NCBI GenBank assembly: GCA_035690065.1
Contig: DASSKW010000117.1
Span: 1-39,204 of the forward strand
Reading direction: 5' to 3'
DNA length: 39,204 nucleotides
Origin: DASSKW01 sp035690065
GTDB lineage: Bacteria; Pseudomonadota; Gammaproteobacteria; Natronospirales; REEB76
A model generated the notes under the pieces. It ran no database searches and was not told the DNA's origin. It saw nothing but the letters and a program-made list of their open reading frames with translations. The position numbers and the translations under genes are program-made. Positions 7,779 through 15,594 of the stretch are shown one piece after another. Every line of letters starts with the position of its first letter. Within the stretch, counting starts at the first letter, position 1.

Positions 7779-9047
7779 ATGCCGCTCTTCAGCCTCGGAA
7801 TCAGCCACGCCACCGCCCCTGTCGCGATCCGCGAACGGATGAGCTTCGGGCCGGAACAGATCCCACAGGCACTGCGGGAGATCACTGCGCTGACGGGTAT
7901 CGAGGAAGTCGCGATCCTGTCCACCTGCAACCGCACCGAGATCTATACCAATCTCGAAGATATCGCGGTCGGCGCACAGCTCGCCGATTGGCTGGCACGG
8001 GAACGCAATCCCGGCGATCCGGACGTCCGGCAACGCTTTTACAGCCACACCGATCACGATGCAGTACGGCATCTGTTCCGGGTCGCCTGCGGACTCGATT
8101 CCATGATCCTCGGCGAACCGCAGATCCTCGGCCAGATCAAGGACGCTTACGAACTGGCGCGGCAGCAACATACTGCGCACAGCCTGTTGCACCGGCTGTT
8201 CCAATACAGTTTCACAGTCGCCAAGCAGGTGCGCACCGATACCCGCATCGGGGAAAACCCGATATCGGTCGCCTACGCGACCACCCATCTGGCAAAACAG
8301 ATATTCTCGGACTTCAGCAAACTTACCGCGCTGCTGATCGGCGCCGGCGAGACCATCGAACTGGTCGCGCGCCATCTCCGGGAACAGGGCACTGGCCGGA
8401 TGGTAATCGCCAACCGGACCTTGAGTCGGGCGCACAGCATAGCTCAACAGTTTGGCGGCTACGCGATCGGCCTGCAGGAGATCCCGGCGCATCTGGCAGA
8501 GATTGATATCGTCATCGCCTCCACCGGAAGCCCGGATATCATCCTCGATCGCGAGATGGCGGAAGCGGCTTTCAAGACGCGCAAACGCCGGCCGGTGTTG
8601 ATAGTGGATATCGCAGTGCCGCGTGACATTGATGCTGCGGTTGCCGATCTGGATGATGTGTATCTGTTCACGATCGACGACCTGCAAAATGCGGTCGATG
8701 CTAATTTACGCTCACGCCAGCAAGCCGCCCGGGAAGCCGACGTGTTGATCGAGACCCATGTGCAACGTTTCAGCGAACAGTTGCAGAGTCTGAATGCGGT
8801 ACCGACGATCCGCGCGGTGCGTGAACATGCCGGCGTGCTCCGGGATGACACCCTCGAACAGGCACGCCAGATGTTGCGCAACGGCCAACCGGCCGACGAT
8901 GTGATGCGGTTTCTGGCCGATACCCTGACCAACCGCCTCCTGCACTCGCCTACCGCTTACTTGCGTGAAGCTGCGCATGAAGGCCGTGATCACATCATCA
9001 AGGAAGCCCGCGCCCTGTTCGGTATCGATAAAGACAAGTCGCGCTGA
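7779..9047 (+). CDS. hemA: Glutamyl-tRNA reductase
   Basis: It catalyses the first committed step of C5-pathway tetrapyrrole synthesis, reducing Glu-tRNA to glutamate-1-semialdehyde with NADPH. The 422 residues match the family. The catalytic Cys50 lies in ILSTCNRTEIY. The substrate region includes ACGLDSMILGEPQILGQ. The nucleotide-binding segment LLIGAGETIELVARHL comes near 185-200. The C-terminal dimerisation helix ends after residue 415. The N-terminus MPLFSLGISHATAP is typical. It is followed 31 bases later by prfA, the usual hemA-prfA pair, but prmC is 5.4 kb away instead of adjacent. Confidence 0.98.
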   Translation: MPLFSLGISHATAPVAIRERMSFGPEQIPQALREITALTGIEEVAILSTCNRTEIYTNLEDIAVGAQLADWLARERNPGDPDVRQRFYSHTDHDAVRHLFRVACGLDSMILGEPQILGQIKDAYELARQQHTAHSLLHRLFQYSFTVAKQVRTDTRIGENPISVAYATTHLAKQIFSDFSKLTALLIGAGETIELVARHLREQGTGRMVIANRTLSRAHSIAQQFGGYAIGLQEIPAHLAEIDIVIASTGSPDIILDREMAEAAFKTRKRRPVLIVDIAVPRDIDAAVADLDDVYLFTIDDLQNAVDANLRSRQQAAREADVLIETHVQRFSEQLQSLNAVPTIRAVREHAGVLRDDTLEQARQMLRNGQPADDVMRFLADTLTNRLLHSPTAYLREAAHEGRDHIIKEARALFGIDKDKSR

Positions 9048-9078
9048 GCATGACGCACCGCAACATCGGATTCGTATC

Positions 9079-10164
9079 GTGAAAGACTCCATTCGCCAGA
9101 AACTCGAGCGGCTGGCTGCACGACATGAAGAACTGTCGCATCTGCTTGCCGACCCCGGCATCATCAGCGAACAGAATCGGTTTCGGGAACTATCCCGGGA
9201 ATATGCCCGTCTCGAACCGCTGGCACGGAATTTTGGCGGCTATCTTCAGGCGGAAGCCGATATCCAGTCTGCCCAGGAGATGTCACGCGATCAGGATCCA
9301 GACATCAGACGGATGGCCGAAGAGGAAAGACTCGCTGCCGAATCGCGGCTCGCTGCACTGGAGCCGGAACTGGTCAAATTACTGTTGCCGAAAGATCCGC
9401 ACGATGACAGCAACATCTTTCTTGAGATCCGCGCCGGTACCGGTGGCGATGAAGCCGCACTGTTCGCCGGCGATCTGTTTCGCATGTACAGCCGTTACGC
9501 CGAACAGCAAAACTGGCACGTGGAGATACTCAGCGAGAGTCCGGGCGAACACGGTGGCTACAAGGAGATCATCACCCGGGTGATCGGCCAGGGCGCGTAC
9601 TCGCGCTTCAAGTTCGAATCCGGTACTCACCGGGTACAGCGCGTACCGGAGACCGAATCCCAGGGTCGCGTCCATACCTCTGCGTGCACCGTCGCGATCC
9701 TGCCGGAAGTCGAGGCAGTGGATGACGTGGAGATCAACCCTGCGGATCTGAAAGTGGATACCTACCGGTCTTCCGGCGCCGGTGGGCAACACGTCAACAA
9801 GACCGATTCGGCGATCCGCATCACGCACCTGCCGTCCGGTATCGTGGTGGAATGTCAGGATGAACGCTCGCAACACAAGAATCGCGCCCGGGCCATGTCG
9901 CTGTTGCGTGCACGCTTGTTGAATGCAGAGCGTGAGAAAGCCCAGTCCGCCCAGGCACAATCACGCAAACTTCAGGTAGGCAGCGGGGATCGCTCGGAGC
10001 GCATCCGCACCTACAACTTTCCACAAGGCCGGCTCACCGATCACCGCGTCAATCTGACGCTGTACCGGCTTGACGATATCATGCAGGGCAATCTCGATGA
10101 GGTCATCGTGCCGCTGATGAACGAATTCCAGGCCGAAGAACTGGCGTCACTTACTGGCCAGTGA
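9079..10164 (+). CDS. prfA: Peptide chain release factor 1
   Basis: RF1 reads UAA and UAG and triggers peptide release. I choose the GTG at 9079, giving 361 residues and the N-terminus KDSIRQKLERLAARHEEL, as in other RF1 proteins; the longer reading would overlap hemA. The stop-codon recognition motif is PET in HRVQRVPETESQGR, a known variant of the RF1 PxT tripeptide. The catalytic GGQ is in SSGAGGQHVNKTDS; its Gln is the target of PrmC, encoded at 15595. The last 14 bases overlap the end of the convergent membrane-protein gene. Confidence 0.97.
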   Translation: MKDSIRQKLERLAARHEELSHLLADPGIISEQNRFRELSREYARLEPLARNFGGYLQAEADIQSAQEMSRDQDPDIRRMAEEERLAAESRLAALEPELVKLLLPKDPHDDSNIFLEIRAGTGGDEAALFAGDLFRMYSRYAEQQNWHVEILSESPGEHGGYKEIITRVIGQGAYSRFKFESGTHRVQRVPETESQGRVHTSACTVAILPEVEAVDDVEINPADLKVDTYRSSGAGGQHVNKTDSAIRITHLPSGIVVECQDERSQHKNRARAMSLLRARLLNAEREKAQSAQAQSRKLQVGSGDRSERIRTYNFPQGRLTDHRVNLTLYRLDDIMQGNLDEVIVPLMNEFQAEELASLTGQ

Positions 10165-11032
10165 CCGACGGTGCACTTTTCAGCATCTTGAATCCGGCAT
10201 AACACACCGCTACCGCATACCACCAGGCCAGCGCCGATAGCAGCACCGTAAATGCCTGCCATATCGGATGCTGATGTACGGCCTGATGTGCATCCAGGCT
10301 CGAAAGCAGACCCTGCAGCTGTCCTGCGGTTGGTCGTGACGAGAGCTGCGACATGCCGGCCATGATGTTGTGCAGACTCTGCAGCGCCGTTGGAGCATCC
10401 TGCAAGACCGTGACGCACAGCAATGCGATGGCTGGTACTGACACGATCAATGCCGCATGGCCCCAGTTGGACTTCGCAAGCCGGAAACTGCGCCCGAGCG
10501 ACGCAAACGGTCCCTGCTGTTCGAGGACCGCGGGATAGACGAAGAATGCCAGCGCGGTACTGACCCAGGCGGTCGGCGCCAACGGTATCAGGATCGCTAC
10601 CAGACCCGGAATCAGGCCGAACAGCAACGCCACCGGCAATAACAGGATCACCGCAAATCCGAGACCGAACACGATCAGCAGTTGGTACGCCAGATAGGCG
10701 ATCAACAGTGTAGGAGTCGCGCTCAAGGCAGCACGCAACGGCGCGGCAACCCGCACCGTATCAAGTTGTGCAAGCCGCAGCACTGCATACGCATAGAGCA
10801 ACGCCTGCACGAAAGCAGCGCACAGTACCCATCCCAGATAGGCCGGCTGCCCCAGACGACCGAGATCGGTATCCAACAATCCACCGCCAGCACCGGCGAC
10901 CGGCAGCGCGCCGATGATCTCTGCCGCTAACACAAAGGGAAATGCAGTGAACAAGCCTGCGACAGTCAGCTGCCAGGCTTCCGTCAGTACGGCGCCAACC
11001 GATTGCCGCCGAATTGCGCGCGGCGCATTCAT
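10151..11032 (-). CDS. Polytopic membrane protein, paralogue of its neighbour (a)
   Basis: This is a 293-residue integral membrane protein with about six hydrophobic segments and very few charged residues. I do not recognise a specific function. It shares a conserved block with the upstream gene: LAFFVYPAVLEQQGP, then L-x-RS-x2-L and NW about 20 residues on, against LAFFQYCVVLDHQGP in the neighbour. This points to an ancient tandem duplication. The block resembles that of uncharacterised YciC-like or GDPD-membrane-domain proteins. Its ATG overlaps the neighbour's stop as ATGA, so the two are translationally coupled and may form a heteromer. It ends inside the 3' end of convergent prfA. Confidence 0.8.
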   Translation of the reverse strand: MNAPRAIRRQSVGAVLTEAWQLTVAGLFTAFPFVLAAEIIGALPVAGAGGGLLDTDLGRLGQPAYLGWVLCAAFVQALLYAYAVLRLAQLDTVRVAAPLRAALSATPTLLIAYLAYQLLIVFGLGFAVILLLPVALLFGLIPGLVAILIPLAPTAWVSTALAFFVYPAVLEQQGPFASLGRSFRLAKSNWGHAALIVSVPAIALLCVTVLQDAPTALQSLHNIMAGMSQLSSRPTAGQLQGLLSSLDAHQAVHQHPIWQAFTVLLSALAWWYAVAVCYAGFKMLKSAPSVTGQ

Positions 11033-11793
11033 GCTCCGGTGGAAAGTGCGTGTCGCATCTTCAGATCGTTATATTGCACGTACATGATAGCGATGATGAA
11101 GGGACTGAATACCGCCTGCGCGATCATCTCCAGGACACCCTGTACCAAGAGGCTACGGCCAGTATCCACGCCGGGGTGGACTCCCAGCATCAGTGCGAAC
11201 GGTACCAGCAGGACTACGGCGATCAAAACGACGACGATCAGCATCAGGATCAATACCCAGAACGTACGCCACCAGTTACCCCACACCAGTGTGTGGCTGC
11301 GATTCAAGCCTTCGATCGGCCCCTGATGATCCAGCACCACGCAGTATTGAAAGAATGCCAACGTCACTGTCAGTATCACACCAGGTACGATCAGCAATAC
11401 GTAACCGACGATCAACGCACAAATCAGCACGATACTGCCCAGGATCAATGGTAGCAGCGCCTGCAACGCACGTTGCCATTCATTGTAAAAATCTGTCCTG
11501 GTGCGCTGCACCAGGTTATCGAGACGCGCCAACAATATCCCTTGTATAAAAACCCCTGCCAGCAGACAAAGCACCTCGACCAGATACCAGGATCCGCTTC
11601 TGGCAGTATCCATCACTTCACGTGTAACCGTCACGTCACCGACGCGCAAAGCGAGATACAGGACCGGGATAAGCCCGAGAAAACCAGCCAGGGTGGTGAA
11701 CAGGAACAATCTGGAAAAGCTGTTGGCACCGATCCCGATACCCGCTGAGAGAATCTGGGACGGTACCTGCGGCGTGCTTGGGAGGCTGGTCAT
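11029..11793 (-). CDS. Polytopic membrane protein, paralogue of its neighbour (b)
   Basis: This is a 254-residue membrane protein with five or six predicted membrane segments, for example at about 27-47, 68-88, 112-140 and 178-205. A conserved motif GVILTVTLAFFQYCVVLD precedes QGPIEGLNRSHTL. The C-terminus YVQYNDLKMRHALS resembles the tail of uncharacterised membrane proteins related to the glycerophosphodiesterase membrane domain. The function is unknown. It follows the 2OG oxygenase gene by 75 bases on the same strand and overlaps its paralogue downstream, so an operon of three genes is likely. Confidence 0.8.
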   Translation of the reverse strand: MTSLPSTPQVPSQILSAGIGIGANSFSRLFLFTTLAGFLGLIPVLYLALRVGDVTVTREVMDTARSGSWYLVEVLCLLAGVFIQGILLARLDNLVQRTRTDFYNEWQRALQALLPLILGSIVLICALIVGYVLLIVPGVILTVTLAFFQYCVVLDHQGPIEGLNRSHTLVWGNWWRTFWVLILMLIVVVLIAVVLLVPFALMLGVHPGVDTGRSLLVQGVLEMIAQAVFSPFIIAIMYVQYNDLKMRHALSTGA

Positions 11794-11868
11794 GTGAACC
11801 CCAGTAGATCATGAATTGTGTCGCGCCGCAGTGTGCCCCAGCTGACCTTTGGCATCAAGCGCACGACT

Positions 11869-12471
11869 TCAGGGGCGCCGGCGAAACCAGCCCGTCAGGC
11901 TGAAGCGGTCGCGTCGTGACGGCAACACTTCGTGCGCCATCTCCGCACTTAAAAAGCCTACCAGTGTGCCACCAGCGGGTAACACCGTAATCGGTTCACT
12001 TTCTTTATCGCCCGGATACAATCGCAACTCGCCGCCATCCGATGCCTGCCAATCCTGATTCAGATACAGCACCAGCGATACCACCCGCGCGTCATCGTCG
12101 CGGAAACGGTCCAGATGTCGCGCATAGCCGGTACCGGGTGGATAGACCGCGAAATGCCCCTCGAATTCATGCAGCCCGAGGTAGCCGGCGGCGTTCAATG
12201 CCAGACGCAAGGGCTCCAGTTCCTGGTCGTTAAAACTCCGTATCGCCGGCACATCGCATTCATCCAGCCACAGCACATGATCCCCCCGGATATCGGGTCG
12301 CACGTCACGCGCCGCACCACGTCCGATGCCGGCCTTGTGAAGCTTGCCGAGCGTCCATCGCTCCCGCGCGAGATTCAGAAGCTCAGCCACACGGCCGTCG
12401 GCCAAAAATCCGGGTTGTACTGACCAACCCTGGCGGATTAACTCGGCAGCGAATCTGGGATGACTCATCAT
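11869..12471 (-). CDS. 2OG-Fe(II) prolyl hydroxylase, PPHD/EGLN type
   Basis: The 200-residue protein has the double-stranded beta-helix fold of 2-oxoglutarate/Fe(II) oxygenases. The metal triad is His119 and Asp121 (YARHLDRF) plus His180 (MAHEVLP), and Arg189 is placed to bind 2-oxoglutarate. The IRGDHVLWLD and GHFAVYPPGTGYARHLDRF segments are characteristic of the pseudomonad enzyme PPHD and of the animal oxygen sensor EGLN. Pseudomonad PPHD is known to hydroxylate a switch-I proline of EF-Tu, so EF-Tu is the inferred target here. GAGGA lies seven bases before the first of two adjacent ATGs. It probably leads an operon with the two membrane proteins downstream. Confidence 0.9.
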   Translation of the reverse strand: MMSHPRFAAELIRQGWSVQPGFLADGRVAELLNLARERWTLGKLHKAGIGRGAARDVRPDIRGDHVLWLDECDVPAIRSFNDQELEPLRLALNAAGYLGLHEFEGHFAVYPPGTGYARHLDRFRDDDARVVSLVLYLNQDWQASDGGELRLYPGDKESEPITVLPAGGTLVGFLSAEMAHEVLPSRRDRFSLTGWFRRRP

Positions 12472-12616
12472 CCGACGTCCTCAGCTATCGGCTATGTTGC
12501 ATAATTCAACCATCAGCAACATTCCAACTCATTGATCCTAATGAAAAAATAAATTTAGTTACAGAAAACCTGCGAAATCAGCCTGAATTGTCTAGAATCT
12601 GCCCCCGATCGTGCGG

Positions 12617-12644
12617 TTTGCGTTCAAAAATCGCCGAGTAGTAT
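12617..12644 (+). promoter_or_regulatory. Candidate promoter for the small lipoprotein gene
   Basis: TTTGCG (12617-12622), a 16-base spacer and TAGTAT (12639-12644) precede the lipoprotein gene. A second possible -10, TAGAAT, is at 12593-12598. The 214-base divergent gap (12472-12685) is clearly more AT-rich than its surroundings, as expected of a promoter region, but neither candidate is strong. Confidence 0.3.
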
Positions 12645-12685
12645 CATGGGGTTACGTTAATTTTCTGAACTGGTGGTGAATCGAT

Positions 12686-12886
12686 ATGAAGAAGTATGCT
12701 GTTATCCTTTCCGCTGCTGCCCTCGCCCTTGCCTTGACCGCTTGCGGCAAGAGTGAACAGCCCGCTCCGGCTGCCGCGGCTCCGGCTCCTGCCGCCACTG
12801 CTCCGGCTGCTTCGACCAAGATGGCTGCTCCGGCTGCCAGCACGGCCGCCAAGCCAGCTCAGCCGACTCCTCCGGTGAAGCACTAA
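12686..12886 (+). CDS. Tiny Ala/Pro-rich lipoprotein
   Basis: Only 66 residues long. A lysine-started signal peptide (MKKYAVILSAAALALALTAC) ends in lipobox LTAC with Cys20, so the mature protein is 47 residues. The mature part is almost wholly Ala, Pro, Thr, Ser and Lys (KSEQPAPAAAAPAPAATAP...), which suggests an extended periplasmic tether without a folded domain. GGTGGTG precedes the ATG. The gene is monocistronic: a divergent AT-rich upstream region on one side, two hairpins including a strong terminator on the other. Similar short lipoproteins are often annotated as hypothetical; the function is unknown. An isolated, well-terminated transcription unit suggests an abundant product. Confidence 0.85.
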   Translation: MKKYAVILSAAALALALTACGKSEQPAPAAAAPAPAATAPAASTKMAAPAASTAAKPAQPTPPVKH

Positions 12887-12892
12887 GATACT

Positions 12893-12916
12893 CGCAACCG
12901 GTCTCGACCGGTTGCG
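12893..12916 (+). repeat. First of two tandem hairpins after the small lipoprotein
   Basis: A perfect 10-bp stem CGCAACCGGT/ACCGGTTGCG with loop CTCG begins 7 bases after the lipoprotein stop. No T run follows. It may protect the mRNA 3' end together with the terminator that follows. Confidence 0.5.
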
Positions 12917-12923
12917 CAGAATC

Positions 12924-12960
12924 AAAAAAGACGGATGCGGCGACGCATCCGTCTTTTTTT
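12924..12960. terminator. Bidirectional intrinsic terminator
   Basis: The stem GACGGATGCG (12930-12939) pairs with CGCATCCGTC (12944-12953) around the loop GCGA. Six A residues precede it and seven T residues follow it. It can therefore terminate both the plus-strand lipoprotein gene and the convergent cgl gene. Confidence 0.9.
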
Positions 12961-12979
12961 ATCCATCGTACCCAGACGC

Positions 12980-14146
12980 TCAATCTTTAAGCGCGTACTC
13001 CAGATCCGCGCGCAGATCGTTGACATCCTCGACACCCACTGACAACCGCACCAGTGAATCGCTGATTCCCAGGGCTGCGCGTGTCGCGGGCGGCACAGAA
13101 GCATGCGTCATGATGCCCGGATGTTCGATGAGACTCTCCACGCCGCCGAGACTTTCCGCCAGCGTGAACAACTTACAGCGCTCAAGGAACCGCCGTGCTT
13201 CTTGCGCGCCGCCTTTCAGAAAGACAGTCACCATTCCGCCACCGGCACGCATCTGTTGCCTGGCCAGTGCGTGCTGCGGATGACTCGGCAAACCCGGATA
13301 CGTCACACGCTCCACAGCGGGATGTTTTGCCAGCCAGCCAGCCAGCTCCAATGCATTGCTGCAATGACGTTCCATGCGTAATGCCAGTGTCTTCAAGCCA
13401 CGCAAGGCCAGAAAACTGTCGAACGGTCCTGCGACACTACCTATCGAGTTTTGCAGGAACGCAAGCTGTTCCGCCAGCTCCCTGTTCTCTCCCACCACCA
13501 CCATCCCGCCGACCATGTCCGAATGGCCATTGAGATATTTGGTCGCCGAATGCATGACCAGATCGAAACCGTATTCCAGCGGCCGCTGGTTATAGGGTGA
13601 CGCGAACGTGTTGTCACATGCAGCGATGATCTTGTGCTTGTGCGCCACCTCCGCGACCATATTCAGATCCACCAGTTTCAACAATGGATTGGTGGGTGTC
13701 TCGACCCAGATGAGTTTCGTCTCAGGGCGAATCGCCGCTTCCAGTACCTTGCGGTCACGCAGATCGACGAAACTGAATTCGAGTCCGGCAGAACGCTTCC
13801 GTACCCGCTCGAACAGACGATAGGTGCCACCATACATATCATCCATCGCGACGACATGACTGCCGGAATCCAGCAGTTCGAGGATGGTCGCAGTCGCCGC
13901 CAGACCCGATGCGAAGGCAAAACCCCGGGTACCACTCTCCAGATCCGCGACGCAGCGTTCATACGCCATGCGCGTCGGATTCTGGGTACGCGAATACTCA
14001 TAGCCCTTGTGTTTGCCGGGGCTTTCCTGTGCGTAGGTGGACGTCGCATAGATCGGCTGCATGACGGCACCAGTAGTCGGATCGGGCGACTGGCCGGCAT
14101 GGATGGCGCGGGTGGCGAAACCTTGCTGTTTCTTGCTATTGCTCAC
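12980..14146 (-). CDS. Cystathionine gamma-lyase (Cys/Met PLP family)
   Basis: This 388-residue fold-type I PLP enzyme has the Schiff-base lysine Lys203 in VMHSATKYLNGHSD, the phosphate-binding stretch near ASGLAA (79-84), and the C-terminal ESLGGVESLIEHPGIMTHAS that marks cystathionine lyases and synthases. The immediate upstream partner is cystathionine beta-synthase, 14 bases away. The pair therefore most probably converts homocysteine plus serine to cysteine (reverse transsulfuration), with this enzyme cleaving cystathionine. Gamma-synthase activity (metB-like) cannot be excluded by sequence, because the families overlap. It ends at a shared bidirectional terminator. Confidence 0.9.
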   Translation of the reverse strand: MSNSKKQQGFATRAIHAGQSPDPTTGAVMQPIYATSTYAQESPGKHKGYEYSRTQNPTRMAYERCVADLESGTRGFAFASGLAATATILELLDSGSHVVAMDDMYGGTYRLFERVRKRSAGLEFSFVDLRDRKVLEAAIRPETKLIWVETPTNPLLKLVDLNMVAEVAHKHKIIAACDNTFASPYNQRPLEYGFDLVMHSATKYLNGHSDMVGGMVVVGENRELAEQLAFLQNSIGSVAGPFDSFLALRGLKTLALRMERHCSNALELAGWLAKHPAVERVTYPGLPSHPQHALARQQMRAGGGMVTVFLKGGAQEARRFLERCKLFTLAESLGGVESLIEHPGIMTHASVPPATRAALGISDSLVRLSVGVEDVNDLRADLEYALKD

Positions 14147-14160
14147 GGGTAGCTCCAGGG

Positions 14161-15519
14161 TTATTGAAGACGCAGGCGATTCAATAAATCGCTGCGTGTC
14201 ACGAGTCCGAGAAATTCGTCCCCTGACATGATCGCAACTGCTGTCTCGATCTCAAGCAAAGAAAATAGTTCGTCTGGTTTGCGGGCTGCTTCCAGACGTG
14301 GAAAACCACTGTTCATGGCGGCGCGGACTTCCTGTGTGAAACCACCTTCCCCGTCACGCACAGTACGGATGATGTCCTGTTCGGTGACCGCACCCAGGAA
14401 ATGCTTGCCGTCGATCACCGGCAGTTGCGAGATGCCGTTGTTGCGCAGACGCGTGTGTGCAGTTGCCAGTGTATCCGACGGTCCGACATACACGGTGGCG
14501 CGCTCCCAATATGGCCGCCCCACATAATCGCCCAGGTCACCACGTTTGGGGCGCTCGATGAAGCCCTGCTCGATCATCCAGAAATCGTTGTAGAGCTTGG
14601 ACAGGTACTTGTTGCCGGTATCGCAACCCAGCGTGACCACCCGCTTGGGCGATTTCTGCGCGCGGCAGTAACGCAGCGCTGCCGCGATCAGGGTGCCGGA
14701 GGACGAACCCAGCAGCAACCCTTCCTTGAGCAGCACTTCGCGTGCGACTGAGAACGCTTCGCTGTCCGGGATCGTGTAACCCTGTCTTACCAGGGACATG
14801 TCGGCGATGGACGGGATGAAATCCTCGCCGATGCCTTCCACCAGCCAGCTGCCTTTCTCGCCGATCTTGCCGGTCTTGAGATAATCCACCAGCACCGAAC
14901 CTTGCGGATCGGCCAGCACCATCTCGGTGTGCGGCGACGCCTGTTTCAGATAACGGCCGACGCCCGTGAGCGTGCCGCTGGAACCGACCCCGACCACTAC
15001 TGCATCGAGCTTGCCATCCATCTGCTCGAAGATTTCGGGTCCGGTGGTCTGCTCATGCGCCTTGGCATTATCCGGATTGCCGAACTGGTTGATGAAGTAC
15101 GCCCCACTTTCCTCGGCCATGCGCCTGGCAAGATCCTGATAATACTCCGGATGTCCCTTGCCGACGTCGGAACGGGTCAATACGACTTCCGCACCCATCG
15201 CGCGCAAGTTGAAGATCTTTTCCTGACTCATCTTGTCCGGGATCACCAGCACCAGGCGGTAGCCTTTTTGTGCTGCCACCAATGCCAGACCCAACCCGGT
15301 GTTGCCAGCAGTCGCTTCGATCAGGGTACCGCCCGGTTTGATCTCGCCGCGTTTTTCAGCTTCCTCGATCATCGCAATGCCGATACGATCCTTGATCGAA
15401 CCACCCGGATTCATGAATTCCAGTTTGAGAAACAGCCGGCAAGGGCCGGTATCCAGATGCGTGACTTCCAGCATCGGCGTACGGCCGACCATCTCCAGTA
15501 CGTTCTTGTAGACTTTCAT
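14161..15519 (-). CDS. Cystathionine beta-synthase with C-terminal CBS pair
   Basis: This is a fold-type II PLP enzyme. The lysine Lys43 is in NPGGSIKDRIG, the phosphate loop is GVGSSGTLTGVGR, and the TAGNTGLGLAL motif follows at about 70. A Bateman module of two CBS domains occupies about 330-452, with LPVIDGKHFLGAVTEQDI in the first. No N-terminal haem-binding domain is present, unlike the animal enzyme. I choose the ATG at 15519 (MKVYKNVLEM, 452 residues) because GGAG lies five bases upstream; a start nine residues earlier is possible. The Bateman domains may sense S-adenosylmethionine, as in eukaryotic CBS, but that is inference. It is divergent from prmC across a 75-base gap. Confidence 0.92.
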   Translation of the reverse strand: MKVYKNVLEMVGRTPMLEVTHLDTGPCRLFLKLEFMNPGGSIKDRIGIAMIEEAEKRGEIKPGGTLIEATAGNTGLGLALVAAQKGYRLVLVIPDKMSQEKIFNLRAMGAEVVLTRSDVGKGHPEYYQDLARRMAEESGAYFINQFGNPDNAKAHEQTTGPEIFEQMDGKLDAVVVGVGSSGTLTGVGRYLKQASPHTEMVLADPQGSVLVDYLKTGKIGEKGSWLVEGIGEDFIPSIADMSLVRQGYTIPDSEAFSVAREVLLKEGLLLGSSSGTLIAAALRYCRAQKSPKRVVTLGCDTGNKYLSKLYNDFWMIEQGFIERPKRGDLGDYVGRPYWERATVYVGPSDTLATAHTRLRNNGISQLPVIDGKHFLGAVTEQDIIRTVRDGEGGFTQEVRAAMNSGFPRLEAARKPDELFSLLEIETAVAIMSGDEFLGLVTRSDLLNRLRLQ

Positions 15520-15594
15520 CCGGACTCCGGCAAGGCGAAAGTGCATATTGTACGGAAGGGGTTAAAATAAACCCACGCCTGCCCGGAATATCTC

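Noticed and set aside
7752..8687. Minus-strand open frame opposite hemA
   Set aside because: Shadow of hemA, with the His/Arg/Asp-rich composition typical of antisense reading.
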